A DNA stretch of 64,000 nt. Origin: Pikeienuella piscinae. Lineage in GTDB: Bacteria > Pseudomonadota > Alphaproteobacteria > Rhodobacterales > Rhodobacteraceae. The stretch lies in assembly GCF_011044155.1 (NCBI RefSeq), contig NZ_CP049056.1, forward strand, positions 3,352,001 to 3,416,000, in the 5' to 3' direction. The notes below the pieces were generated by a model. That model was not told the DNA's origin. It did no database searches and worked only from the letters and a program-made list of their open reading frames with translations. This document shows, one piece after another, positions 23,595-33,477 of this stretch. Each line of letters opens with the position of its first letter. Position 1 is the first letter of the stretch. The position numbers and the translations under genes were made by a program.

Positions 23595-26579
23595 ATGAGC
23601 GACAACGAAGACGACAGCGGCAAGGGCGGCAGGACGATCAGCCTGAGGGGCGGCGGCACGGAGACGAGCCGTGTGCGGCAGAGCTTCAGCCATGGCCGGA
23701 CGAAATCGGTGGTCGTCGAGAAAAAGCGCAAGCGGATGGTCGTACCTGGCCAGGGCGGCGGCGTGAAGCCGATCGTTCCGAAACCGGTCGCCCCGCCGCC
23801 GGCGCCGCCCGCGCCGCCGGTTAGCGAAGCGCCGGCGAAACCGAAAGCCGCGCCTGCTCCGAAACCGGCCCCCATGCCGGCCCCGGCGCCCGCTCCAAAA
23901 CCGACGGCGCCGGAGGCCGCGACGAAACCGTCGGCGCCCGCGACCGCTGAGAAGGCGAAGGCCGAGGCGCCTCCGGCGCCGACCCCTAAGACCGAGCCGC
24001 AGAAACCCGCCGCCCCGGAGCCCGCCGCAAAGGCTCCGGAGGAAGTGAAGCCGGTGGAAGCCAAGCCCGCCGCGCCGGAACCGGCCGCCGACAAGCCGGC
24101 TGAAGCGAAGCCGGCGGAGACGCCGCCGCCAGTCGCGAAAGCGCCAGCGCGCCCGGCGAAGCCCGCGCCAGCCCCCGCCCGCAGGCCCGCGGCTCCTGCT
24201 GGCCGGGCGCCCGAGCAGAGGCGCGGCGGCGCGCGGGGGAGGGGCGAAAAGCCGGCCATGCTCAAGTCGCTCTCCAAGGAAGAGTACGAACGCCGCATCA
24301 AGGCGTTGCAGGCCGCCAAGGCCGATGAGGGCGCGCGCCGTGAGCGCGACGCTGAGGAGGCCCGCCGCCGCGAGGAGGAGCGCGAAGCGCGCCGCGCCGA
24401 GCTGGAGGAGGCCCGCCGCCGCGAGGAGGAGGAGGCGATCCGCGTCGAACGCGAGGAAGCCGAACGCATTGAGCGCGAGAAAAAAGAGGAGGCGGCCAGG
24501 GCGCGCGCCGCCGCGGCGAACGCGAAGTCGAACCAGTCAGGTCCGGCGGCGCTCGATCCTTCCGGCCCGCCGCCGGAGGACGATCGCGGCCCGAAACGGC
24601 GCACCTCGCTGGGCGCGCCGGCGGGCGACGCGAAACGTCAGCCGCCGCCATCGCGCACGCCGCGCGACGGCGGTGACCGGCGCCGCTCCGGCAAGCTGAC
24701 CATCGCGCAGGCCACCGGCGACAACGAGCAGGGCCGCCAGCGCAGCCTCGCGGCGATGCGGCGGCGCCAGCAGCGTGACAAGCGGAAGGGAGGCGGCTCC
24801 GGCGGCGAACGCGAGAAGGTTGTGCGCGATGTCGTCATTCCGGACATCATCACCGTGCAGGAACTCGCGAACCGCATGGCGGAGCGGGTGGCCGACGTGA
24901 TCAAGGCGTTGATGGCGAACGGCATCATGGCGACGCAGAACCAGTCGATCGACGCGGACACCGCCGAGCTTCTGGTCGCGGAGTTCGGCCACAAGGTGAA
25001 TCGCGTGTCCGAATCGGATGTCGAGACGGCGATCACCACTGTCGAGGACGATGAAGAAGCGATGCAGCCGCGCGCGCCCGTAGTGACGGTGATGGGCCAT
25101 GTCGACCACGGCAAGACCTCGGTGCTCGATGCGCTGAGAAAGACCACGGTCGTCGCCGGTGAGGCGGGTGGAATCACCCAGCATATCGGCGCCTATCAGA
25201 TCGAGGTCCAATCCGGACAGAAGATCACCTTCCTCGACACGCCCGGCCACGCCGCGTTCACCTCGATGCGCGCCCGTGGCGCGCATGTGACGGATATCGT
25301 CGTCCTGGTGGTCGCCGCCGACGATGCGGTGATGCCGCAGACGGTTGAGGCCATCAATCACGCCAAAGCGGCCGAAGTGCCGATCATCGTGGCGATCAAC
25401 AAGATCGACCTGCCCGCAGCCGACCCGAAGAAGGTCCGCACGGATCTTCTTCAGCACAACGTCATCGTCGAAGAGATGTCCGGCGACGTGCTCGACGTCG
25501 AAGTCTCCGCGGTAAAGGGAACCGGGCTCGACAAGCTGGTCGACGCGATTCTTCTGCAGGCCGAGCTTCTCGACCTGAAGGCGAACCCGGATCGGGCGGC
25601 AGAGGGCGCGGTGGTCGAGGCGCAGCTTGATGTCGGCCGCGGCCCCGTCGCCACCGTCCTTGTCCAGAAGGGCACGCTTCGCACCGGCGATATTTTCGTT
25701 GTCGGCGAACAATGGGGCAAGGTCCGCGCGCTGATCGACGACAAGGGCGATCGTGTGAAGGAAGCCGGGCCGTCGGTTCCGGTCGAGGTGCTCGGCCTCA
25801 ACGGCACGCCGCAGGCGGGCGATGTTCTCAACGTCGTCTCCGGGGAGACCGAGGCGCGTGAAATCGCCGACTACCGGCAGAGGAAGGCGCGCGAGCTGCA
25901 GGGGAATATCGGCTCCGGGGCTTCGCTCGACCAGCTGCTCGCGCAGGCCAAGGCGAACCAGGCGGTCTCCGAACTGCCGATCGTCGTCAAGTCCGATGTG
26001 CAGGGTTCAGCCGAGGCGATCGTGCAGGCCATGGACAAGCTCGGCAATGACGAGGTGAAGGTCCGCGTGCTGCATTCCGGCGTTGGCGCGATTACCGAAT
26101 CCGATGTGACGCTGGCTGAAGCTTCGGGCGCGCCGATCATCGGCTTCAACGTTCGCGCCAATGCGCCCGCCCGGACATCCGCGCAGCAGAAGGGTGTCGA
26201 GATCCGCTATTATTCGATCATCTACAATCTTGTGGATGACATCAAAGCGGCGGCGTCGGGGCTTCTCTCGGACGAGGTGCGCGAGACCTTCATCGGCTAC
26301 GCGACGATCAAGGAGGTCTTCAAGATCACCGGAACCGGCAAGGTCGCGGGCTGCATCGTCACCGAAGGCGTGGCGCGGCGTTCGGCCGGCGTCAGGCTTC
26401 TGCGCGACAACGTGGTGATCCACACCGGCAAGCTGAAGACGCTCAAGCGCTTCAAGGATGAGGTGAAGGAGGTCCAGGTGAGCCAGGAATGCGGCATGGC
26501 CTTCGAGAATTACGAGGACATCCGCGAGGGCGACGTGATCGAGATCTTCGAGACGGAGACGATCGAGCGCACCCTCTGA
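23595..26579 (+). CDS. infB: Translation initiation factor IF-2
   Basis: A 994-residue GTPase that places initiator tRNA on the 30S subunit. Residues about 55-220 are a long proline/alanine/lysine-rich low-complexity linker. Residues 225-310 are a highly charged Glu/Arg coiled segment, and an IF2 N-terminal fold ([25 protein letters not shown]) lies at about 418-445. The GTPase motifs are GHVDHGKTS (about 501-509), DTPGHAAF (about 548-555) and NKID (about 602-605). Domains II to IV follow and include the fMet-tRNA-binding C2 module. ATG at 23595 is the start giving the family-typical N-terminus. The length is normal for alphaproteobacteria. Confidence 0.96.
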   Translation: MSDNEDDSGKGGRTISLRGGGTETSRVRQSFSHGRTKSVVVEKKRKRMVVPGQGGGVKPIVPKPVAPPPAPPAPPVSEAPAKPKAAPAPKPAPMPAPAPAPKPTAPEAATKPSAPATAEKAKAEAPPAPTPKTEPQKPAAPEPAAKAPEEVKPVEAKPAAPEPAADKPAEAKPAETPPPVAKAPARPAKPAPAPARRPAAPAGRAPEQRRGGARGRGEKPAMLKSLSKEEYERRIKALQAAKADEGARRERDAEEARRREEEREARRAELEEARRREEEEAIRVEREEAERIEREKKEEAARARAAAANAKSNQSGPAALDPSGPPPEDDRGPKRRTSLGAPAGDAKRQPPPSRTPRDGGDRRRSGKLTIAQATGDNEQGRQRSLAAMRRRQQRDKRKGGGSGGEREKVVRDVVIPDIITVQELANRMAERVADVIKALMANGIMATQNQSIDADTAELLVAEFGHKVNRVSESDVETAITTVEDDEEAMQPRAPVVTVMGHVDHGKTSVLDALRKTTVVAGEAGGITQHIGAYQIEVQSGQKITFLDTPGHAAFTSMRARGAHVTDIVVLVVAADDAVMPQTVEAINHAKAAEVPIIVAINKIDLPAADPKKVRTDLLQHNVIVEEMSGDVLDVEVSAVKGTGLDKLVDAILLQAELLDLKANPDRAAEGAVVEAQLDVGRGPVATVLVQKGTLRTGDIFVVGEQWGKVRALIDDKGDRVKEAGPSVPVEVLGLNGTPQAGDVLNVVSGETEAREIADYRQRKARELQGNIGSGASLDQLLAQAKANQAVSELPIVVKSDVQGSAEAIVQAMDKLGNDEVKVRVLHSGVGAITESDVTLAEASGAPIIGFNVRANAPARTSAQQKGVEIRYYSIIYNLVDDIKAAASGLLSDEVRETFIGYATIKEVFKITGTGKVAGCIVTEGVARRSAGVRLLRDNVVIHTGKLKTLKRFKDEVKEVQVSQECGMAFENYEDIREGDVIEIFETETIERTL

Positions 26580-26600
26580 TCGGGGCCGCCGGACCGGAAG

Positions 26601-26627
26601 GAAAGAGCGGGCCCCGCCCGCTCTTTC
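26601..26627 (+). terminator. Long perfect hairpin between infB and rbfA
   Basis: A 12-bp perfect inverted repeat (GAAAGAGCGGGC and GCCCGCTCTTTC around CCC), then CGCGTTCAGGAG, the rbfA ribosome-binding site. The T-run is inside the stem end, so termination may be partial. The sequence GCGTT(T)CAGGAG after the stem is shared with the rimP leader hairpin. Confidence 0.5.
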
Positions 26628-26645
26628 GCGTTCAGGAGTGACAGA

Positions 26646-27053
26646 ATGGCGAAACGCGAACATGAAGGCGGCGCCGGCCCGACCCAGCGTCAACTCAGGG
26701 TCGGCGAAGTCGTGCGGCGGGCGCTCTCGGAGGCGCTGATGCGCGGAGAGACGCATGAGCCTGAACTCGACGGCGCGTCGATCACCGTGAGCGAGGTGCG
26801 ACTGTCGCCGGATCTCAAGATCGCCACCGCCTATGTCATGCCGCTCGGCGGTGCGAACGGACAGGCGACGATCAAGGCGCTGGCGCGCGCCAAGGGCGAG
26901 CTGCGGCGCATCGTCGGCCGTCAGGCCCAGCTGAAGTTCGCGCCGGATCTGCGTTTCCGGCTCGACAGCGTGTTCGATCAGTTCGATGAGACCCGCCGGC
27001 TTCTCGACGATCCGCGCGTGAAGGGCGACCTCGACGCCGGGGACCGGGACTAG
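26646..27053 (+). CDS. rbfA: 30S ribosome-binding factor RbfA
   Basis: A 135-residue cold-shock and 16S-maturation factor with a KH-like fold. Family blocks seen: QRQLRVGEVVRRALSEAL at the N-terminus, SITVSEVRLSPDLKIATAYVMPLGG in the middle, and KFAPDLRFRLDSVFDQFDETRRLLDDPRV at the C-terminus. CAGGAG lies 9 bases before the ATG. It sits 66 bases after infB and 8 bases before truB, the standard order. Confidence 0.95.
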   Translation: MAKREHEGGAGPTQRQLRVGEVVRRALSEALMRGETHEPELDGASITVSEVRLSPDLKIATAYVMPLGGANGQATIKALARAKGELRRIVGRQAQLKFAPDLRFRLDSVFDQFDETRRLLDDPRVKGDLDAGDRD

Positions 27054-27061
27054 AGCCGCTG

Positions 27062-27961
27062 ATGGCGCGGCGGAAACGCGGAACCCCGGTCGATGGCTGG
27101 CTGATCGTCGACAAGCCCGAGGGCGTGACCTCGACCCAGGTGGTCGGCCGCGCGCGGTGGGCGTTCAATGCGGCGAAGGCCGGCCATGCCGGTACGCTCG
27201 ATCCGCTCGCGACCGGTCTGCTGGCGGTGGCGTTCGGCGAGGCCACGAAAACCGTTCCCTATGCGCAGCATGGACTCAAGACCTATCGGTTCACTGCGCG
27301 TTGGGGTGAGGCGACGACGACCGACGACCGGGAGGGCGAGATTTGCGAGCGGTCGGACCGGCGGCCGGATCGCGCGGCGATCGAGGCGGTTCTCGCCGGC
27401 TTCATTGGCGAGATCATGCAGCGTCCGCCGATTTTCTCGGCGATCAAGGTGGATGGCGCGCGGGCCTATGACCTCGCTCGACGCGGTGACGACGTGACGC
27501 TCGCTGCGCGGCCCATCCATGTCGAGCGGCTGACGCTGCTGGAGACGCCGAACCCCGATACCGCCATTTTCGAGATGGTCTGCGGCAAGGGCGGCTATGT
27601 TCGTTCGATGGCGCGCGATCTGGGTGGATCGCTGGGAACCTGCGCGCATGTGACCGCGCTTCGCCGGCTCGCCTCTGGTGGGTTCACGCTCGACGGCGCG
27701 GCGGCTTTCGCGGACTTGGAGACGTTCAGGGACGACGCTGGCGCAAATGCGCGCCTCCTCCCGGTTTCGGCTGGACTTTCCGGTCTCCGCCGCGTTGAGG
27801 TCGATGCGACCACCGCCCAGAGGATCGGCGCGGGCGACACGGCCGCCGCGCCCTATCTCGACGCGCCGGCCTATTGGGTGTCTCTGGCCGGCGCTCCGGT
27901 CGCGATTCTCGGCGCGGAGAATGGCGTCGCGCGCATCAGGCGGGTGTTCCGTTTCGCCTGA
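27062..27961 (+). CDS. truB: tRNA pseudouridine(55) synthase TruB
   Basis: A 299-residue enzyme that converts U55 in the T-loop of tRNAs to pseudouridine. N-terminal GWLIVDKPEGVTSTQVVGR is followed by AGHAGTLDPLATGLLAVAFGEATK, where the Asp of the GxLDPxA motif is the catalytic residue. RPPIFSAIKVDGARAYDLAR and GKGGYVRSMARDLGGSLG are further family blocks. The C-terminal part is a divergent PUA-like region (GDTAAAPYLD, AILGAENGVARIRRVFRF). It closes the translation operon, and no terminator is evident before the cyclase gene. Confidence 0.95.
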   Translation: MARRKRGTPVDGWLIVDKPEGVTSTQVVGRARWAFNAAKAGHAGTLDPLATGLLAVAFGEATKTVPYAQHGLKTYRFTARWGEATTTDDREGEICERSDRRPDRAAIEAVLAGFIGEIMQRPPIFSAIKVDGARAYDLARRGDDVTLAARPIHVERLTLLETPNPDTAIFEMVCGKGGYVRSMARDLGGSLGTCAHVTALRRLASGGFTLDGAAAFADLETFRDDAGANARLLPVSAGLSGLRRVEVDATTAQRIGAGDTAAAPYLDAPAYWVSLAGAPVAILGAENGVARIRRVFRFA

Positions 27962-28033
27962 CATTGCGCGGGCGGGACCGGCCTCCCGGAGCGGCGTATC
28001 TTGGAACTGCGGCCAGGAAACCCTATTCTTTCC

Positions 28034-28858
28034 ATGTTGGGAACGCGGGATCGGCTTTTGAAACGCAAGCTCACCACCATCCTTTGCGCTGACGGCGTGC
28101 GCTTCGGCGCGCATATGGAGGCCGATGAGGCCGAGGCTTTCACCCGGCTCCGCCGTCATCGTGATATGATGGGTGAGCTTTTCGCGCGCCATGACGGCAG
28201 GCAGGTGAACACCTGGGGCGACGCGGTCATCGCCGAGTTTCAGAGCGTGGTGGAGGCGGTGCGCTGCGCCGTCGAGATACAGGATGCGGTCGCCCTCGAA
28301 AATGCCGGGCTGGAGTCGCCCCGGAGGATGCAATTCCGCATCGGCGTCAATCTCGGCGACGTAATGATCGATGGCGACGATCTCTATGGAGACGGCGTGA
28401 ACGTCGCCGCGCGCCTGCAGGAAATGGCGGAACCCGGCGGCGTCGTCGTCTCCGGAGCGGTGCATGATTTCGCGCATAAGCAACTCGTGGTCGGGTTCGA
28501 CTTCATCGGCGAACAGACGGTCAAGAACATCGCCGAGCCGGTCCGAAGCTACACCGTCCGCATGGCCGGGCGGAATGCGGATGAACCGGACGCACCGTCC
28601 GAGAAGATACGGTTGTCGGACGAGGATCTCTTCTCGAAGACTGGCCGGCGCGCCGACCGCATCCTCGCCTGGGTGCTGGCGCAGCCGAAGAAGGTGCGCA
28701 GATCGGCGGCGATGATCGCCGTGTTCTTCTGCATCAATCTTCTCTTCACCGGCATCGCGAACCCTTGGTTCATCTTTCCGTCGCTCCCTTTCGCGCTGAT
28801 CATCTTCCTCCATGTCCGTCGAACCCGACGCGCCGGTCTGGAAGCGGCGGAGCGCTGA
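28034..28858 (+). CDS. Class III adenylate/guanylate cyclase domain protein with C-terminal membrane helices
   Basis: A 274-residue protein. The cyclase catalytic domain spans about residues 9-180. LTTILCADGVRF carries the first metal-binding Asp, NTWGDAVIAEF the second (with Asn where many adenylyl cyclases have Lys), and GVNLGDVMIDGDDLYGDGVNVAARLQ contains the transition-state Asn and Arg. The C-terminus has two hydrophobic segments (AAMIAVFFCINLLFTGIA, WFIFPSLPFALIIFLHV) ending in Arg-rich residues, a 2TM-type anchor. I take ATG 28034. A TTG at 28001 is also in frame, and no strong ribosome-binding site is visible for either. It would make cyclic nucleotide at the membrane. Whether cAMP or cGMP is unclear. 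Confidence 0.82.
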   Translation: MLGTRDRLLKRKLTTILCADGVRFGAHMEADEAEAFTRLRRHRDMMGELFARHDGRQVNTWGDAVIAEFQSVVEAVRCAVEIQDAVALENAGLESPRRMQFRIGVNLGDVMIDGDDLYGDGVNVAARLQEMAEPGGVVVSGAVHDFAHKQLVVGFDFIGEQTVKNIAEPVRSYTVRMAGRNADEPDAPSEKIRLSDEDLFSKTGRRADRILAWVLAQPKKVRRSAAMIAVFFCINLLFTGIANPWFIFPSLPFALIIFLHVRRTRRAGLEAAER

Positions 28859-29004
28859 GCGGCCCCCTTTTCTTCCATCGCGAAAGGCGCCATAAGCCGC
28901 GCTTCCGAAGCCGACCGCTTCGACCCCGCTGGACGACATCCCGGCGGCGGCCGGGCGGAACCGGTCCATCGCCCCCCGGGGGGCCTCTCTGAAGGAGATA
29001 TACG

Positions 29005-29274
29005 ATGTCGATCACGCCCGAGCGCAAAGCCGCGCTCATCAAGGAATACGCCATCAAGGAAGGCGACACCGGTTCGCCTGAGGTGCAGGTCGCGATCCTG
29101 ACCGATCGGATCACGACGCTGACAGAGCATTTCCGGACCCACAAGAAGGACAATCACAGCCGTCGCGGCCTGCTGAAAATGGTCAGCCAGCGCCGCAAGC
29201 TGCTGGATTACGCCCGGTCGAAGGACGAGGCCCGCTACCGCGACCTCATCAAGCGACTCGGCATTCGCCGCTAG
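29005..29274 (+). CDS. rpsO: 30S ribosomal protein S15
   Basis: An 89-residue protein of normal length with the S15 signature: [17 protein letters not shown], then [33 protein letters not shown]. It binds the central domain of 16S rRNA. A near-ideal ribosome-binding site (AAGGAGATATAC) precedes the ATG. The GCCCCCCGGGGGGC palindrome at 28971-28984, just upstream, may be part of a leader structure for S15 autoregulation. That is inference. Followed by an intrinsic terminator and then pnp, the usual pair. Confidence 0.97.
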   Translation: MSITPERKAALIKEYAIKEGDTGSPEVQVAILTDRITTLTEHFRTHKKDNHSRRGLLKMVSQRRKLLDYARSKDEARYRDLIKRLGIRR

Positions 29275-29288
29275 GCGTGGAATGAATG

Positions 29289-29314
29289 CGCGCGCCGTTT
29301 CCGGCGCGCGTTTT
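29289..29314 (+). terminator. Intrinsic terminator after rpsO
   Basis: A 9-bp perfect stem (CGCGCGCCG and CGGCGCGCG, loop TTTC) followed by TTTT, 12 bases after the rpsO stop. Likely partial, allowing some read-through into pnp. Confidence 0.7.
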
Positions 29315-29499
29315 CATATCCGATTATGGCCCCCGCGCCCGAACGCCCCTTGGATGGGACGGCGAAGCCGGGAAACGTTCAAAGCGCGCCGCCCCCGGCT
29401 CCGGGCGCCGCGCAATCGCATTTGAGGAGCCATGGCCCAATGAGGGGCCGCAACGCGGAACGCGCCCAAGGGGGCGCCGACCGTCCGAAAGGGATACGC

Positions 29500-31617
29500 A
29501 TGTTTGATATCACCACCAAATCTATCGAGTGGGCAGGCGAAACGCTGACGCTGGAAACGGGCAAGATCGCCCGTCAGGCTGACGGCGCCGTCGTCGCCAC
29601 CCTCGGCGAGACTTCGGTTCTCGCCGCCGTTGTTTTCGAGAAGAAGCCGAAGGTCGGCTTCGATTTCTTCCCGCTGACCGTTCACTATCAGGAAAAATAC
29701 TACGCTGCGGGCAAGATCCCCGGCGGCTTCTTCAAGCGTGAGGCGCGCCCGACGGAGAAGGAGACGCTGACCTCCCGTCTGATCGACCGGCCGATCCGCC
29801 CGCTCTTCGTTCCGGGTTTCAAGCATGAGACGCAGGTGATCTGCACCGTGCTCAGCCATGATCTGGAAAACGATCCCGACATCGTCGCGATGATCGCCGC
29901 CTCCGCTGCGCTGACGATCTCCGGCTGCCCGTTCCGCGGTCCGATCGGCTGCGTTCGCGTCGGCTTCAACGCCAATGGCGAGTATCTCCTCAACCCGAAA
30001 CAGGATGAGGTGAAGGAAAGCCGGCTCAACATGGTCCTCGCCGGCACCAAGGCTGCGGTGATGATGGTCGAATCCGAGGCGGCCGAGCTTTCCGAGGACG
30101 AGATGCTGGGCGCCGTGACCTTCGGTCATAACGCCATGCAGCCGGTGATCGACATGATCATCGAGATGGCCGAGGAATGCGCGAAGGAGCCTTTCGACTT
30201 CCAGCCCCCAGACAATTCCGAACTCTACACCAAGGTCAAATCGCTCGGCGAGACGGCGATGCGCGAAGCCTTCGCGATCACCGACAAGCAGGAGCGTCAG
30301 GCGGCGATCGCCGCCGCGCGCGAAACGATCAAAGGCGGCCTGACGGAAGAGGAGGCGGAAATCGCCGCCAAGAGCCTCTTCAAGGAGCTTGAGGCCGAGG
30401 TCGTCCGCGGCGACATCGTCAAGACAGGCAAGCGGATCGACGGGCGCGACCTGGTCACCGTCCGTCCGATCGTTTCCGAGGTCGGCGTTCTCAACCGGAC
30501 CCACGGTTCGGCGCTCTTCACCCGTGGTGAGACGCAGGCGCTGGTCGTCACCACGCTCGGCACCGGCGATGATGAGCAGATGATCGACGCGCTCGAGGGC
30601 ATGTATCGCTCCCCCTTCATGCTGCATTACAACTTCCCGCCCTATTCGGTCGGCGAAGCGGGGCGTGTGATGGGCCCGGGCCGGCGCGAGATCGGGCACG
30701 GCAAGCTTGCTTGGCGTGCCCTGCAGGCGGTTCTGCCGGCGCCGACGGATTTCCCCTATACGATCCGCATCGTCTCGGAGATCACCGAATCGAACGGCTC
30801 ATCCTCGATGGCGAGCGTCTGCGGCGCCTCGCTCTCGATGATGGATGCGGGCGTTCCGCTGAAGGCGCCGGTCGCGGGTGTCGCGATGGGTCTTATCCTG
30901 CAGGATGACGGCCAGTACGCGGTGCTGACGGATATTCTTGGCGACGAGGATCACCTTGGCGACATGGATTTCAAGGTCGCGGGCACCTCGGCCGGCGTCA
31001 CCTCCTTGCAGATGGACATCAAGGTCGCCGGCATCACCGAGGAGATCATGCGCACCGCTCTCGCCCAGGCGAAGGACGGCCGCGCGCATATTCTCGGCGA
31101 GATGGCGAAGGCGCTCTCCGCCGGCCGGCAGGAGTTTTCGGCCCACGCCCCGCGTATCGAGACGATGCAGATCAACCCGGACAAGATCCGCGAAGTGATC
31201 GGCTCGGGCGGCAAGGTGATCCGCTCCATCGTCGAGGAATCGGGCGCAAAGGTCGACATCAACGACGAGGGGATCATCAAGCTCGCCTCGCCCGACGCCG
31301 CCTGCATCGAGAAGGCGCGCGAGTTGATCAATTCCATCGTCGCCGAGCCCGAGGAAGGTCGCATCTACAGGGGCAAGGTCGTCAAGATCATGGACTTCGG
31401 CGCCTTCGTGAACTTCTTCGGCAAGCGCGACGGGCTCGTCCATGTCAGCCAGATGTCCTATGAGCGTGGCTCCAATCCGAAGGAGCTGGTGAAGGAAGGC
31501 CAGGAAGTCTGGGTCAAGCTGATGGGCTTCGACGATCGCGGCAAGGTCCGGCTTTCGATGAAGGTCGTCGACCAGGAGACCGGCAAGGAGATCAAGAAGG
31601 AAGAGGCCGCCGGCTGA
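29500..31617 (+). CDS. pnp: Polyribonucleotide nucleotidyltransferase (PNPase)
   Basis: A 705-residue 3'-5' phosphorolytic exoribonuclease. The frame opens upstream, but homology starts at [31 protein letters not shown], so I choose ATG 29500 behind AAAGGGA. Domains: first RNase PH-like (to about residue 210), helical linker, second RNase PH-like (about 310-550, with [14 protein letters not shown] and the catalytic-site stretch [21 protein letters not shown]), KH ([20 protein letters not shown], about 565-585), and S1 ([20 protein letters not shown], about 620-690). The length matches alphaproteobacterial PNPase. Confidence 0.96.
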   Translation: MFDITTKSIEWAGETLTLETGKIARQADGAVVATLGETSVLAAVVFEKKPKVGFDFFPLTVHYQEKYYAAGKIPGGFFKREARPTEKETLTSRLIDRPIRPLFVPGFKHETQVICTVLSHDLENDPDIVAMIAASAALTISGCPFRGPIGCVRVGFNANGEYLLNPKQDEVKESRLNMVLAGTKAAVMMVESEAAELSEDEMLGAVTFGHNAMQPVIDMIIEMAEECAKEPFDFQPPDNSELYTKVKSLGETAMREAFAITDKQERQAAIAAARETIKGGLTEEEAEIAAKSLFKELEAEVVRGDIVKTGKRIDGRDLVTVRPIVSEVGVLNRTHGSALFTRGETQALVVTTLGTGDDEQMIDALEGMYRSPFMLHYNFPPYSVGEAGRVMGPGRREIGHGKLAWRALQAVLPAPTDFPYTIRIVSEITESNGSSSMASVCGASLSMMDAGVPLKAPVAGVAMGLILQDDGQYAVLTDILGDEDHLGDMDFKVAGTSAGVTSLQMDIKVAGITEEIMRTALAQAKDGRAHILGEMAKALSAGRQEFSAHAPRIETMQINPDKIREVIGSGGKVIRSIVEESGAKVDINDEGIIKLASPDAACIEKARELINSIVAEPEEGRIYRGKVVKIMDFGAFVNFFGKRDGLVHVSQMSYERGSNPKELVKEGQEVWVKLMGFDDRGKVRLSMKVVDQETGKEIKKEEAAG

Positions 31618-31645
31618 TCCGCAGGCCACTTTACGAGTATTGATC

Positions 31646-31670
31646 AAGGCCCCGGAGACGGGGCCTTTTT
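31646..31670 (+). terminator. Intrinsic terminator after pnp
   Basis: A 9-bp perfect stem (AAGGCCCCG and CGGGGCCTT) with a GAGA tetraloop, running into five T residues, 28 bases after the pnp stop. Confidence 0.8.
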
Positions 31671-31739
31671 CATGTCCGCCGCCCTTGAGGCCGCACCGAC
31701 GCGGAGGCAAGCTGTCGCGGCGTAGCGGGAGGCGAAAGC

Positions 31740-32486
31740 ATGGGTAAGCTCGAAGGAAAAACCGCCTGGATCACCGGCGGCGGCGGCGGGATCGGCGAGG
31801 CGGCGGCGAAGGCGCTGGCGGCTTCGGGCGCGCATGTCGCGCTATCCGGCCGTCGCGCGGCCGAGGTGCAGCGGGTGACGGCGGAAATCCAGGCGGCTGG
31901 CGGCTCGGCCGAGGCGGCGCCGCTCGACGTCGTGGACGCCGCCGCGATGAAGGCGACCGCCGACGGAATCGCCGCGCGCCGGGGCGGCATCGACATACAT
32001 TTCGCCAATGCCGGCGTGAATGTGCGCGACCGTGCCGTGGCCGAGGTCTCGGCCGAAGATTTCGCCCGCGTGATGGACGTCAACGTGAACGGCGTGATGT
32101 ATGGCGTCATCGCTGTCCTGCCGCATATGCGCAGGGCCGGCGGCGGCACGCTGATCCTGACCTCCTCCTGGGCCGGACGGCATGTCTCGAAACTGACCGG
32201 GCCGGCCTACAGCGCCTCGAAACACGGCGTCGTCGCGATGGCGCAGGCGATCAACGCCGAGGAGGGTGAGCACGGCATTCGCTGCACGGCGCTGATGCCG
32301 GGCGAAGTGGTGACGCCGATCCTTCAGTCGCGCCCCCAGCCGCCTTCCGAGGCGGACATGGCGAAAATGCTGAAGGCCGAAGACCTGGGCGAGACGGTGC
32401 GATTCATCGCCGAAGCGCCGATGCATGTCTGCCTCAACGAGGTGTTGATCAGCCCGACATGGAACCGCTTTTACACCGGCCGCTGA
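31740..32486 (+). CDS. SDR-family oxidoreductase
   Basis: A 248-residue short-chain dehydrogenase. TGGGGGIGEAAAKALAASGAH at residues 12-32 is the cofactor loop, FANAGVN is near residue 90, the catalytic serine lies in LTSSWAGR, and the YSASKHG motif (Tyr and Lys) is near 160. GIRCTALMPGEVVTPIL follows. GGGAGG precedes the ATG. The C-terminus (HVCLNEVLISPTWNRFY) resembles YdfG-like serine/3-hydroxyacid dehydrogenases. It stands alone behind the pnp terminator, 73 bases before a DMT transporter gene. Substrate unknown. Confidence 0.88.
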   Translation: MGKLEGKTAWITGGGGGIGEAAAKALAASGAHVALSGRRAAEVQRVTAEIQAAGGSAEAAPLDVVDAAAMKATADGIAARRGGIDIHFANAGVNVRDRAVAEVSAEDFARVMDVNVNGVMYGVIAVLPHMRRAGGGTLILTSSWAGRHVSKLTGPAYSASKHGVVAMAQAINAEEGEHGIRCTALMPGEVVTPILQSRPQPPSEADMAKMLKAEDLGETVRFIAEAPMHVCLNEVLISPTWNRFYTGR

Positions 32487-32559
32487 ATAGTGCGCGGCGG
32501 GTAGCCGCCCTGCGATATTCGCAGTTGCCGATGCAACGATAACACGACATAGGCCGCCG

Positions 32560-33468
32560 ATGGGCTCATCCGACAACAGCAATCTTCGCGGCGTTCTCTT
32601 CATGCTCGCGACGACCGTGATCTTCGCGCTGCAGGACGGGCTGTCGAAGGCGCTGGCGGCCGAGCATTCGCCGATATTCATCACCATGTGGCGGTATTGG
32701 GCCTTCGGCGGGGTCTGCCTGATCCTGCTCTGGCGCACAGGGTTCAGGACAGGGCTCAAGAGCGGCCAGCCGGCGCTACAGGTCTTTCGCGGCGTGGTGC
32801 TGGCGCTGGAGATCTGCGTCGCGATCCTGGCTTTCCACGTTCTCGGCCTTGCGCGGACCCATGCGATCTTCGCCTTCGGCCCGCTGCTCGTCGTCGCGCT
32901 CTCCGGGCCGCTTCTGGGCGAGAGGGTCGGCTGGCGGCGCTGGGCGGCGATCGGTCTCGGCTTTCTCGGGATGATGCTGATTATCCGGCCGGGCTCCGAG
33001 CCGATCACGTTCGAGATGAGCGTCGCGATTCTCGGCATGGTGATGTTTGCGGCCTACGGTCTGGCGACGCGTCGCGCCGCGCGCACCGATGCGGCGATGA
33101 CCAGTTTCTACTATACGGGCATTTTCGGGGCGCTGGTGATGACGCTGATCGGCCCCTGGTTCTGGTCGACGATGACCCCGTTCGAGATGCTGATGATGGC
33201 GACGCTCTGCTGCACCGGCATGTTCGGCCATTATCTGCTGATCAAGGCGTTCGAAGCGGCGGAGGCCTCCGCCATCCAGCCATTCGCCTATCTCCAGAAC
33301 GTCTTTTCCTCGATGATGGGGGTGATGATCTTCGGCGAAATCATTTCCCCCTGGACCATCGCGGGGGGCGGGATCGTCATCGGCGCCGGGGTTTTCGCTT
33401 TCTGGCGCGAACATGTCCGCGCCAAGCAGAAAGCCGCCCCGGAGGGCGGCCTGATCACGCCGTCATGA
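32560..33468 (+). CDS. DMT-family (EamA) transporter
   Basis: A 302-residue inner-membrane protein with ten predicted hydrophobic segments, arranged as two EamA repeats. The first contains FMLATTVIFALQDGLSKALA and FRGVVLALEICVAILAFHVLGLARTHAIFAFGPLLVVALS. The second contains AAEASAIQPFAYLQNVFSSMMGVMIFGE, the typical EamA closing block. Probably a metabolite exporter of RhaT/RarD type. The substrate is unknown. The 3' end includes a hairpin (33433-33450) that may serve the convergent sdh operon. Confidence 0.88.
   Translation: MGSSDNSNLRGVLFMLATTVIFALQDGLSKALAAEHSPIFITMWRYWAFGGVCLILLWRTGFRTGLKSGQPALQVFRGVVLALEICVAILAFHVLGLARTHAIFAFGPLLVVALSGPLLGERVGWRRWAAIGLGFLGMMLIIRPGSEPITFEMSVAILGMVMFAAYGLATRRAARTDAAMTSFYYTGIFGALVMTLIGPWFWSTMTPFEMLMMATLCCTGMFGHYLLIKAFEAAEASAIQPFAYLQNVFSSMMGVMIFGEIISPWTIAGGGIVIGAGVFAFWREHVRAKQKAAPEGGLITPS
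33430..33450 (-). terminator. Possible terminator of the sdh operon inside the DMT gene end
   Basis: Reading the minus strand, a 7-bp stem (GCCGCCC, loop TCCG, GGGCGGC) is followed by TTTCT. It lies about 28 bases beyond the sdhB stop, within the convergent DMT coding region. The T-run is short, so this is tentative. Confidence 0.4.
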
Positions 33469-33477
33469 CGGCCGGCC

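Noticed and set aside
28971-28984. GCCCCCCGGGGGGC palindrome before rpsO as a terminator
   Set aside because: No loop and no T-tract, and it lies inside the likely rpsO leader. Kept only as a possible leader element in the rpsO entry.
29326-29499. N-terminal extension of PNPase
   Set aside because: The extra 58 codons are low-complexity, and homology starts at ATG 29500, which has its own ribosome-binding site.
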